8,806 nucleotides of DNA, taken from contig JAHJQP010000032.1 in assembly GCA_018819165.1 (NCBI GenBank), forward strand, positions 1 to 8,806, in the 5' to 3' direction. The stretch comes from Pseudomonadota bacterium. Lineage in GTDB: Bacteria; Desulfobacterota; Syntrophia; Syntrophales; UBA5619. The notes below the pieces were generated by a model, which was given only the letters and a program-made list of their open reading frames with translations, was not told the origin of the DNA and made no database searches. Shown one piece after another: positions 1-6,008 of this stretch; the first letter of the stretch is position 1; every line of letters begins with the position of its first letter. A program made the position numbers and the translations under genes.

Positions 1-60
1 ACGAACGGCCAGTACTCGACGGAAAACCTCGTCCGTTCCGTACTGAAGATGGAGAGCTGA
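1..60 (+). CDS. C-terminal end of an unidentified protein (partial)
   Basis: The first 60 bases read as one open frame of 19 codons ending in TGA at 58-60, giving the peptide TNGQYSTENLVRSVLKMES. The next gene starts one base after this stop, which is typical of an operon and supports this being a true gene end. The fragment is hydrophilic and too short to place in a family. Everything upstream lies outside the window. Confidence 0.6.
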   Translation, partial: TNGQYSTENLVRSVLKMES

Positions 61-61
61 G

Positions 62-940
62 ATGGCCTCGTCCGCCACGGAACGAACGGGAAAATGGCCG
101 GTCCACGGCTGGATCGGCCTCGCCCTGATCGCCGTCTTCTGGACTCTGAACTGGTCGCTCCCCGGGCTGACCCACTGGGGTTTCTTCCCCCTCTGGCTCG
201 GATACGCCCTCACCGTGGACGCCCTCGTTTTCCGCCGGAAAGGCGACTCCCTGCTGATCCGCAGCCCTGCCGCTTATGCAGGTCTCTTTCTCGTGTCGGC
301 GCCCGCCTGGTGGCTCTTCGAGCTGATCAACCTCCGGACGCAGAACTGGCTCTACCTGGGGGAGGAGACCTTCACGACCCTCCAGTACGCGCTCTTCTCG
401 ACGCTGAGTTTCTCCACGGTGATCCCGGCCGTCTTTGGAACGGCGGAGCTTGTGGGAACCTGGGGCCGTCTGAAGCGGATGAGCCCAAGTCCGGCAGTTC
501 AGCCGACCTCCGCCGTTCTGGGCGGGATGTTCGCCGCCGGCGGCCTCATGCTGCTCCTCCTGCTGGCCTGGCCGAACCGTTTTTTTCCTCTCGTCTGGTG
601 TTCCGTCTACTGCCTCATCGAACCGCTCAATGTGAAATGGGGAAACCGCTCGCTCTTCGACGGTCTCGCCCGGGGGGATTGGCGACCGGTCATCGCCCTC
701 GGAGCTGGCTGCCTGATCTGCGGCTTCTTCTGGGAGATGTGGAACTTTTACTCCTATCCGAAGTGGATCTACCGGATTCCCTACGCCGATTGGCTTCACC
801 TCTTCGAAATGCCGCTGGCGGGGTATTTCGGATACCTGCCTTTTTCCCTGGAGCTGTTCGCCCTTTACCATCTGGTCGCGGGGCTCTTCCTTCCGGGGGG
901 AAACCGGCATTATCTCCGTCTGATCGACGAGGAGGTTTGA
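62..940 (+). CDS. Uncharacterised polytopic membrane protein
   Basis: I do not recognise the family of this 292-residue protein. It is rich in Trp, Phe and Leu and has roughly eight hydrophobic segments that could span the inner membrane (for example near residues 17-33, 37-52, 70-85, 105-125, 155-172, 178-190, 213-230 and 260-280). Aromatic, partly charged stretches between them include LFELINLRTQNW (about 85-96) and WEMWNFYSYPKW (about 228-239). Conserved-looking Glu, Asn and Trp residues at the membrane boundary could be an active or binding site, but that is speculation. The ATG at 62 follows a GGAG motif at 52-56 and lies one base after the upstream stop. LysE follows 7 bp after its stop, so the three are probably co-transcribed. 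There is no signal of transfer or damage. Confidence 0.8.
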   Translation: MASSATERTGKWPVHGWIGLALIAVFWTLNWSLPGLTHWGFFPLWLGYALTVDALVFRRKGDSLLIRSPAAYAGLFLVSAPAWWLFELINLRTQNWLYLGEETFTTLQYALFSTLSFSTVIPAVFGTAELVGTWGRLKRMSPSPAVQPTSAVLGGMFAAGGLMLLLLLAWPNRFFPLVWCSVYCLIEPLNVKWGNRSLFDGLARGDWRPVIALGAGCLICGFFWEMWNFYSYPKWIYRIPYADWLHLFEMPLAGYFGYLPFSLELFALYHLVAGLFLPGGNRHYLRLIDEEV

Positions 941-947
941 GCCGGCC

Positions 948-1580
948 ATGACCCTCTCCACGATCTTTTTTTCCTCCTTCCTGATCGCCCTCTCCGGGGC
1001 GATGATGCCGGGACCGCTTCTGACCGCCGCCATCGGCGAGGCGTCACGGCGGGGGTTTATCGCCGGTCCGCTGCTCGTCGCCGGCCACGGCATCCTGGAG
1101 CTCGTCCTGGTCGCCGCCCTCCTCCTCGGCCTCGCACCCTACCTCCAGCGGCAGGAGGTCTTTGTCGCGGTCGCCCTCACCGGCGCCGCCATTCTCTTCT
1201 GGATGGCCTTCGGGATGTTCCGGTCCTTGCCCTCCCTCAGCCTTCGCCTGGAGGCCGACACAACGGCGCGCGGAAACCTGATCTTCACCGGAATCCTCTT
1301 GAGCGCCCTCAACCCCTACTGGGTCATCTGGTGGGCCACGATCGGCCTGGCCTATATCCTCCATAGCCGTCAGTTCGGTCTGGCCGGCATTTCCTTTTTC
1401 TTTGCCGGCCACATCCTGGCCGATTTCGTCTGGTATTCGGCCGTGACGGGCGCGGTCGGCGGGGGCAGGCGCTTTCTGAGCGACCGCCTCTACCGGGGGA
1501 TCATCGGCGGCTGTGCGACCCTCCTTGTTTTATTCGCCGGATATTTTTTCCATGCGGGCCTGCAGACGCTCCTTTCCTGA
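948..1580 (+). CDS. LysE/RhtB-family amino-acid exporter
   Basis: This 210-residue inner-membrane protein has the size and pattern of the LysE/RhtB/CadD transporter superfamily, whose characterised members export amino acids or related small metabolites using the proton gradient. The N-terminal signature is visible: a first hydrophobic helix running into GAMMPGP (residues 17-23), then a conserved-type segment with EASRRG (31-36). The second half begins with SALNPYW (119-125), the family's LNP motif. About six membrane segments are apparent. The substrate cannot be read from the sequence. The ATG at 948 is preceded by GAGGAGG at about 928-934, which overlaps the end of the upstream gene, with a rather long spacer of about 13 bases. 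The gene is probably in an operon with the membrane protein before it. Confidence 0.85.
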   Translation: MTLSTIFFSSFLIALSGAMMPGPLLTAAIGEASRRGFIAGPLLVAGHGILELVLVAALLLGLAPYLQRQEVFVAVALTGAAILFWMAFGMFRSLPSLSLRLEADTTARGNLIFTGILLSALNPYWVIWWATIGLAYILHSRQFGLAGISFFFAGHILADFVWYSAVTGAVGGGRRFLSDRLYRGIIGGCATLLVLFAGYFFHAGLQTLLS

Positions 1581-1636
1581 CGGACGGGGGCGAGAGGCTC
1601 CCGGGCAATGCGCGGCGAACGGCGATCAGAGCCCTG

Positions 1637-1665
1637 TTGCCAATCTGCGCGCCTTCTGGTAGTGT
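1637..1665 (+). promoter_or_regulatory. Candidate sigma70 promoter for manC
   Basis: TTGCCA at 1637-1642 (5 of 6 to the -35 consensus) and TAGTGT at 1660-1665 (4 of 6 to the -10) are separated by exactly 17 bp. Transcription would start near 1672, the first base of the palindrome at 1672-1700, placing a hairpin at the 5' end of the manC message. The match is by eye only, in a 141-bp intergenic gap. Confidence 0.4.
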
Positions 1666-1671
1666 AAGGAA

Positions 1672-1700
1672 GGAAAATAGGGAGCTGTCCCTAATTTTCC
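1672..1700. repeat. GGGACAG-type palindrome upstream of manC
   Basis: The arms 1672-1683 (GGAAAATAGGGA) and 1688-1700 (TCCCTAATTTTCC) are complementary apart from one unpaired base, with a 4-base loop GCTG. Read on the minus strand it contains GGGACAG followed by TATTTTCC, the same pieces found in the larger palindrome at 7642-7692. It is followed by ATTTTT at 1701-1706 and then directly by the manC Shine-Dalgarno sequence. It may be a mobile REP-like repeat, and as RNA it could act as an attenuator or stabiliser; that is inference. Confidence 0.7.
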
Positions 1701-1721
1701 ATTTTTAAAGGAGGGGAATCC

Positions 1722-2792
1722 ATGTTTGCCGTCATCATGGCCGGGGGAAAGGGATCGCGATTCTGGCCCCGGAGCCGGGAGAGGATGCCGAAACACCTGC
1801 TGGACATCCTCAGCGAGCGAACGATCATCCGCGAGACCGTCGACCGGATCCGGCCGTTGGTTCCGGCCGAGCGGACCCTGATCGTCACGGGACGGAGCCA
1901 CGCCGCCGAGCTGATCCGCCAGCTTCCCGAGATCCCGCCTGAGAACATTCTCATCGAGCCCGTCGGAAGGAACACCGCCCCCTGCATCGGCCTCGCGGCG
2001 ACCCATATTCTGAAAAGGGGCTCCGACGCAGTCATGCTGGTCCTCCCCTCCGACCACCGGATCGGCAATGAGCCGGTCTTCCGGGAGGTCCTCCAGGCGG
2101 CGGCCGGCGCGGCATCCCGAGGGGATTCCCTCGTCACGATCGGTATCCGGCCGACCGGACCCGAGACGGGTTACGGCTACATCGAGCAGGGCGATCTCTT
2201 TTCGACCTCCGGAAATGAAAAGATCTACAGGGTCCGGTCCATTCGGGAAAAACCGCCCCGTGAACAGGCGGAGCAATTCTTTCGGCAGGGCGGCTTCTCC
2301 TGGAACAGCGGCATGTTCGTCTGGAAGGCCTCCACGATCCTCAAGGCGATCGAACGGTGCCTTCCCGATCTCCATCGGGGGCTCATCCAGATCCGGGAGG
2401 CGCTCGGCACAAACCGGGAAGAGGAGGTGGTTGGAACCATCTATGCGGGGCTTCAATCCGTCTCGATCGATTACGGCGTGATGGAGAAAGCAAAGGATGT
2501 CCTGGTCATTCCGGGTGATTTCGGCTGGTCCGATGTGGGAAGTTGGGACACTCTGTGGGAGGTGGCCGGGAAAGACCCGGATGGAAACGCCGTCCGCGGC
2601 CCCTTCCTCGGCATCGACGCGGCCGATTCCTTGGTCCATAGCCCGGGGAAACTGGTTGTCCTGGTCGGCGTCCGGGATCTCCTCGTCGTCGAAACGGACG
2701 ACGCCCTCCTCGTCTGTCGGCGGGGTCGCTCCCAGGAAGTGAGGAAGGTCATAGAACTCCTCGAACGGGAGGGGCGGAAGGACTACCTTTAG
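1722..2792 (+). CDS. manC: Mannose-1-phosphate guanylyltransferase, single-domain
   Basis: The enzyme makes GDP-mannose from mannose-1-phosphate and GTP in the cytoplasm, a precursor for polysaccharides, O-antigen and fucose-type sugars. The nucleotidyltransferase signature is clear: AGGKGSRFWPRSRERMPK (7-24) binds the nucleotide and phosphates, EPVGRNTAPC is at 79-88, LPSDH at 108-112 carries the metal-binding Asp, GYGYIE is at 150-155, EKP at 176-178, NSGMFVWK at 195-202 and DFGWSDVGSW at 266-275. At 356 residues it matches the GMP domain alone; bifunctional AlgA/ManC proteins are about 470-480 residues and add a C-terminal cupin isomerase. Here that cupin is a separate gene at 7174-7515 on the other strand. 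The ATG at 1722 has an excellent AAGGAGGGG (1708-1716) at good spacing. Confidence 0.95.
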   Translation: MFAVIMAGGKGSRFWPRSRERMPKHLLDILSERTIIRETVDRIRPLVPAERTLIVTGRSHAAELIRQLPEIPPENILIEPVGRNTAPCIGLAATHILKRGSDAVMLVLPSDHRIGNEPVFREVLQAAAGAASRGDSLVTIGIRPTGPETGYGYIEQGDLFSTSGNEKIYRVRSIREKPPREQAEQFFRQGGFSWNSGMFVWKASTILKAIERCLPDLHRGLIQIREALGTNREEEVVGTIYAGLQSVSIDYGVMEKAKDVLVIPGDFGWSDVGSWDTLWEVAGKDPDGNAVRGPFLGIDAADSLVHSPGKLVVLVGVRDLLVVETDDALLVCRRGRSQEVRKVIELLEREGRKDYL

Positions 2793-2815
2793 CCGGCGTC
2801 GCCGCCGCTCAAGGC

Positions 2816-3118
2816 CTACGGCACGGGCGCCGGTTTTTCCCGGACGGTCACGCCGCCTTCGACCAACGCCCGCACGATCTTCCCCTCATCCGTCCTCTGA
2901 TCTTCGAAGGTGACGCTGATCTGATTTTCCGCCGGACTGCCGAAGGTGATGATCCCGTCGATGCCCCGGAGGATCGAACTGATCCTCGCATAGGTGGCTC
3001 AGGCGGCACATCCGGGGATACTAAGCTGAATCGTCTTATCCGCTGCCGTGAGCGGCGCAGCGATAATAAATAACCACGTCAGCCCGGCTGCAACGCCGAG
3101 CGCCTTTTTCCCGATCAC
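2816..3118 (-). CDS. MerP/HMA-like periplasmic selenoprotein with CAAU motif
   Basis: The minus strand reads from GTG at 3118-3116 to TAG at 2818-2816, 100 residues, with one in-frame TGA (3001-2999) at codon 40. The N-terminus is a Sec-type signal peptide: KK at 4-5, hydrophobic core about 6-22, likely cleavage after LTAA (26). The mature part starts DKTIQLSIPG, then Cys37-Ala-Ala-[TGA]40, then ISSILRGIDGIITF, ISVTFEDQRTDEGKIVRALVEGG and a short Pro-rich tail. This follows the MerP/heavy-metal-associated pattern (beta-alpha-beta-beta-alpha-beta; MerP has TLSVPGMTCSAC and VVTFDD), and the TGA sits exactly where the second metal-binding Cys is expected. Reading it as selenocysteine gives CxxU. 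Possible ribosome sites are GGAAGG at 3128-3123 and GGAGG at 3134-3130. The residues Met-Thr of the usual GMTCxxC are absent. No MerT, MerA or MerR neighbours are visible. A nonsense-mutated pseudogene is the alternative, but the intact frame on both sides and the SECIS-like hairpin argue against it. Confidence 0.8.
2969..2987 (-). promoter_or_regulatory. Candidate bacterial SECIS element
   Basis: On the minus strand, GAGGATC (2987-2981) and GATCCTC (2975-2969) form a perfect 7-bp stem closing a 5-base loop, AGTTC (2980-2976). The loop starts 19 bases after the in-frame UGA. From memory, bacterial SECIS rules ask for an apical loop about 16-37 nt after UGA with a G in its first two bases; this element satisfies both. 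It lies inside the coding sequence, as expected in bacteria, where SelB binds it to deliver Sec-tRNA. The bulged U of the E. coli fdhF element is not seen. Confidence 0.7.
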
Positions 3119-3256
3119 CCCGCCTTCCCCCTCCCCGAAGCGTTCCGTTTTCCTGCACGGGATCGCACCTGCAGGGTTCGCCTCTTTCTTAGAGGAAACC
3201 GTCTAAAAAATCCAGAGAAAATTTCCGCCGCCTCTCCGGACGGCAATTTCGCCTGC

Positions 3257-3285
3257 TTGACAGCAGGAAGGCGTTCCTCTATAAG
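3257..3285 (+). promoter_or_regulatory. Strong sigma70-type promoter for the maf cluster
   Basis: A perfect TTGACA (3257-3262) and TATAAG (3280-3285, 5 of 6) are spaced by exactly 17 bp, so transcription should start near 3292, leaving a leader of about 60 bases before the maf ATG at 3353. The -35 box is the loop of an inverted repeat, CCTGC (3252-3256) and GCAGG (3263-3267), which could be an operator. The promoter rules out the longer upstream-extended maf frame that would begin at this TTG. Confidence 0.65.
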
Positions 3286-3352
3286 ACAATCAGGTAACGG
3301 GAAAGGGAGAGCTCTCGCCGGAAGTCGGCAAGGCGTCACACGGGAATTCTGC

Positions 3353-3970
3353 ATGGGAATCGCGTTTTCGGGAAGATTCATCCTGGCCTCCGCCTCGCCT
3401 CGCCGCATCGAGCTCCTGAAGCTCATGGGGATCGATTTTTCGGTCGTGCCCAGCGGCGTCGATGAAACCTTTCAAGGGAGGGAGACCCCCAGGGAGCATG
3501 TCCTGCGGCTCTCCGAAGAGAAGGCGCTGGCCGTCTCCCGCCGTCACCCCGACGCCTGGGTCCTGGGCGCCGATACGATCGTGATCGTTGCGGGAGAGGT
3601 TCTGGGAAAACCGGAATCGATTCCCGAGGCGAAGGAGATGCTTGAAAAGTTGAGCGGCCGGGAACATGAGGTGTTCACGGGCTTCAGCATCGTCCGTCAG
3701 GACACGGGAATCCGGGTCCGGAACGTCGTCGCGTCCTCGGTCCTGTTTCGGGAGATCTCCGGCGACGAGATGTCCTGGTACGCCGGCTTGGAGGAGCCCT
3801 ACGACAAGGCGGGCGCTTATGCCGTCCAGGGGATGGGCGCCTTCTTCATCCGGGAGATCCGCGGTTCCTACACGAACGTCATGGGTCTTCCTCTCTGCGA
3901 GGTCATCGACGCCCTGAAAGGCGTGGCGGCGATCCGTTTTTCCGGAGGAGATCATGGATGTCGCAGATAA
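3353..3970 (+). CDS. maf: Maf-family nucleoside triphosphate pyrophosphatase
   Basis: Maf proteins hydrolyse non-canonical or surplus nucleoside triphosphates to the monophosphate and pyrophosphate in the cytoplasm; the YhdE-type subfamily acts on dTTP and UTP. The 205-residue protein shows the family hallmarks: ASASPRRIELL at 12-22 (phosphate-binding loop), GADTI at 72-76 with the catalytic-type Asp74, LGKP at 84-87, DKAGAYAVQG at 151-160 and RGSYTNVMGLP at 170-180. The last two fit the dTTP/UTP subfamily better than the YceF type, an inference from motif resemblance. I chose ATG 3353 because the conserved fold starts right there (GRFILASASPRR) and upstream in-frame codons run through the promoter. 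The ribosome site is weak (GGGA at 3342-3345). The end overlaps the start of yggS by 17 bases. Confidence 0.93.
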   Translation: MGIAFSGRFILASASPRRIELLKLMGIDFSVVPSGVDETFQGRETPREHVLRLSEEKALAVSRRHPDAWVLGADTIVIVAGEVLGKPESIPEAKEMLEKLSGREHEVFTGFSIVRQDTGIRVRNVVASSVLFREISGDEMSWYAGLEEPYDKAGAYAVQGMGAFFIREIRGSYTNVMGLPLCEVIDALKGVAAIRFSGGDHGCRR

Positions 3971-4649
3971 TATCCGTCGGATCCGGGAAACGATGGCGGA
4001 AGCGGCCCGCCGGTTCGGCCGGCCTGCCTCCGCGGTCCGGCTGATGGCGGTGACCAAGACGGTGGACGACGACCGTATTCTCACAGCGATTGGGGCGGGC
4101 GTTGAGATCCTCGGCGAGAATTACGTCCAGGAGGCAAAGCGCAAGATCGACAAGATGGGGAATCCATGCGAGTGGCACATGATCGGCCGGCTCCAAACGA
4201 ACAAGGTGAAGTACGCCGTCCGGCTCTTCGACATGATTCACTCCCTCGACCGGCTCGATCTCGCCCAGGAGCTTGACCGGCGCGCCCGTGCCGCCGGGCG
4301 GGTCATGAAGGTCCTCATCGAGGTCAACGTCGCCGGGGAAGAAACGAAAAGCGGCATTCCGCTCGCAAGCGCCAGGGACCTCGTCCGCGCGGTCGCGCCG
4401 CTGGAAAACCTCTCCATTCAGGGACTCATGACGATGCCCCCCTGGTTCGACGACCCGGAAGAGGCGCGACCCTTTTTCCGCGCGCTCCGCGAGCTCCGGG
4501 ACCGGATCACCGCAGAGGCGATTGACCGCGTGGAGATGCGCGAGCTTTCGATGGGAATGACCGGGGATTACGCCGTCGCCATCGAGGAGGGGGCGACGAT
4601 CGTCCGGATCGGCCGGGGGGTCTTCGGCGAGCGTACGCCCAACATGTAA
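3954..4649 (+). CDS. yggS: YggS/PLPBP-family pyridoxal phosphate homeostasis protein
   Basis: This family binds pyridoxal 5'-phosphate and maintains the balance of B6 vitamers and amino/keto acids; it has an alanine-racemase-like TIM barrel but no known enzyme activity. The 231 residues match the usual length. Visible landmarks are MAVTK at 31-35 with the PLP-binding Lys35, LGENYVQEA at 53-61, HMIGRLQTNK at 75-84, VLIEVNVAGEETKSG at 120-134, GLMTMPP at 157-163, SMGMTGDYAVAI at 199-210 (phosphate-binding side) and RIGRGVFGER at 218-227. The ATG at 3954 lies inside the end of maf and is preceded by GGAGGAG at 3944-3950, so the two genes are probably translationally coupled. In many bacteria yggS sits near proC, yggT or division genes; here it lies between maf and a flavin reductase. 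Confidence 0.95.
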   Translation: MDVADNIRRIRETMAEAARRFGRPASAVRLMAVTKTVDDDRILTAIGAGVEILGENYVQEAKRKIDKMGNPCEWHMIGRLQTNKVKYAVRLFDMIHSLDRLDLAQELDRRARAAGRVMKVLIEVNVAGEETKSGIPLASARDLVRAVAPLENLSIQGLMTMPPWFDDPEEARPFFRALRELRDRITAEAIDRVEMRELSMGMTGDYAVAIEEGATIVRIGRGVFGERTPNM

Positions 4650-4662
4650 AGGAGACTCAGCG

Positions 4663-5178
4663 ATGAACACGTCGGCATTCCGCAAGATCAGCTACGGCCT
4701 CTATGTGGTCACCTCCGGCAAAGAAGGGAGATTCAACGGCCAGATCGCCAACACGGTTTTTCAGGTCACCTCCGAGCCGCCCACCCTGGCGGTCAGCATC
4801 AACAAGCTGAACTTTACCCATGAGCATATCCGGGAGAGCCGGCGGTTTGCCGTTTCCATCCTGGGGGAGACGACGCCGATGACGATGATCGGCCAGTTCG
4901 GCTTCAAATGCGGCCGGGACATCAACAAGTTTGAGGGGATCAGCGTCCGCACGGGCAAGACCGGCGTCCCCATCGTTGTCGACCACGCGGTCGCCTTCGT
5001 CGAGACGGAAGTGGTCGGAGAGTTGGACTGCGGCACCCATACGATCTTTCTCGGCCAGGTCGTCGAGTGCGATATCCTCGACGCCGAAGCGGAGCCGATG
5101 ACCTATGCGTACTATCACAAAGTCAAGGGGGGCAAGGCCCCCAAGACCGCCCCCACCTACCTGAAGGAGGCGATATGA
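4663..5178 (+). CDS. Flavin-reductase-like FMN-binding protein (high-molecular-weight rubredoxin type, no rubredoxin)
   Basis: The 171 residues form a single flavin-reductase-like (split-barrel, FMN-binding) domain. Typical features are KISYGLYVVTSG at about 8-19, FNGQIANTVFQVTSEPPTLAVSI around 26-48, NFTHEHIRESRRFAVSIL around 52-69 and the Gly/Cys-containing FGFKCGRD near 80-87. The C-terminal YYHKVKGGKAPKTAPTY (about 149-165) resembles the linker that precedes the rubredoxin domain in high-molecular-weight rubredoxins of anaerobes (nitric oxide or oxygen detoxification partners). The protein ends there, so no rubredoxin domain is attached. It likely moves electrons between NAD(P)H or a partner and FMN; the partner is unknown. 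The ATG has AAAGGAG at 4648-4654, overlapping the yggS stop. Its TGA overlaps the next start in an ATGA. Confidence 0.87.
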   Translation: MNTSAFRKISYGLYVVTSGKEGRFNGQIANTVFQVTSEPPTLAVSINKLNFTHEHIRESRRFAVSILGETTPMTMIGQFGFKCGRDINKFEGISVRTGKTGVPIVVDHAVAFVETEVVGELDCGTHTIFLGQVVECDILDAEAEPMTYAYYHKVKGGKAPKTAPTYLKEAI

Positions 5179-6008
5179 TTATCCGCTGCTGGGGTGCGCG
5201 GGGATCAATACCGGTGTCGGGAGGGGAGTACCTGCGTTACGGCGGGGATACGCCCTGCATGGAAATCAGGAACGGAAACGACGCCGTCGTGATCATTGAT
5301 GCAGGAACCGGCATACGCAAGCTGGGGAACAGGCTCATTGCCGAGTCGCGCCATGACTATGCGCTGCTGTTCACCCACGCACACTGGGACCATATCATGG
5401 GATTCCCCTTCTTCAAACCCATCTACCTATCGAAGACCCGCATCGCGATGTTCGGATGCCCCTTCGCGCAGTCCTCCGTCCGCGAGATCATCTCCGGTAT
5501 TATGAATCCTCCCAATTTCCCTGTCCATTTCGACGAGATTACGGCGGACATTCGCTATCAGGAATCCTGCGAAGGAACATTTGCGATCGGAGGGATGACC
5601 ATCGCCACGATCCCGTTGAGCCACCCCAACCAGGGGATCGGGTACCGGTTCGAGGAGGCGGGAAAATCCTTCGTCTTTCTGACCGACAACGAGCTTGGTT
5701 ACCGTCATCCGGGCGGTATGGACTACGAAGATTACCGAGAGTTTGCCCGCGGGGCGGATCTCCTCATCCATGACGCCGAGTTCCTCCCCGAGGAATATGA
5801 TGAGACAAGGGCATGGGGCCATTCCGTCTACACGGACGCCCTGCGTCTGGCCCTCGATGCCGGCGTCGGCAGCCTCGGCCTCTTCCACCATAGCCAGGAC
5901 AGGACGGACCGGGACGTGGACGAGATGGTGGCCGACTGCCGCCGGACTATCAATGGTCGCCCGCTTTCATGCTTTGCCGTCCACCAGGAGATGGAGATCG
6001 TACTTTAG
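5175..6008 (+). CDS. Metallo-beta-lactamase-fold hydrolase
   Basis: The 277-residue protein is a cytoplasmic MBL-fold hydrolase of the kind that starts with RCWGARGSIP and RYGGDTPC (residues 4-13 and 21-28), seen in PhnP- and phosphodiesterase-like groups. The metal-binding motif THAHWDH is at 67-73 (His68, His70, Asp72, His73). Further likely ligands are His150 in LSHPN, Asp171 in LTDNE or Asp200 in IHDAEF, and His239 in LFHHS. The substrate is not known; a cyclic-nucleotide or phosphodiester substrate is the family-level guess. I chose ATG 5175 because GGAGG (5166-5170) precedes it and the fold starts immediately. The codons upstream in the same frame lie wholly inside the flavin reductase gene. 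Start and upstream stop share ATGA, so the pair is probably co-translated. Confidence 0.9.
   Translation: MIIRCWGARGSIPVSGGEYLRYGGDTPCMEIRNGNDAVVIIDAGTGIRKLGNRLIAESRHDYALLFTHAHWDHIMGFPFFKPIYLSKTRIAMFGCPFAQSSVREIISGIMNPPNFPVHFDEITADIRYQESCEGTFAIGGMTIATIPLSHPNQGIGYRFEEAGKSFVFLTDNELGYRHPGGMDYEDYREFARGADLLIHDAEFLPEEYDETRAWGHSVYTDALRLALDAGVGSLGLFHHSQDRTDRDVDEMVADCRRTINGRPLSCFAVHQEMEIVL

Noticed and set aside
94..951. Open frame of 285 codons on the plus strand
   Set aside because: It overlaps the membrane protein in another frame, is dominated by Arg, Pro and Leu, and lacks a good ribosome site.
1626..2639. Long 337-codon open frame on the minus strand
   Set aside because: It lies antisense to manC, whose motifs are unambiguous. 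The translation is rich in Arg, Pro, Gly and Asp with no recognisable domain, typical of GC-rich shadow frames.
2793..2838. Intrinsic terminator for manC: CCGGCG (2793-2798), CGCCGG (2828-2833), then TTTTT
   Set aside because: The loop would be 29 bases and competing GC-rich folds are likely. It also lies within the end of the selenoprotein gene, so I would not annotate it.
2816..3118. Pseudogene interpretation of the MerP-like frame
   Set aside because: The only disruption is a TGA exactly at a metal-binding Cys position, the frame is clean on both sides, and a SECIS-like hairpin follows. A random nonsense mutation would not be expected to give all three.
3181..3195. Small hairpin CCTCT/AGAGG in the gap upstream of the selenoprotein
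   Set aside because: A 5-bp stem is too short to separate from chance, and I could not find a convincing promoter for the minus-strand gene around it.
3257..3352. N-terminal extension of Maf by 32 residues from TTG 3257
   Set aside because: The TTG is the first base of a consensus -35 box, the transcription start would lie downstream of it, and the Maf fold begins right after ATG 3353.
5067..5174. N-terminal extension of the MBL hydrolase by 36 residues
   Set aside because: It lies wholly inside the flavin reductase gene, is low-complexity and Arg/Gln-rich, and ATG 5175 has GGAGG and starts the conserved fold.
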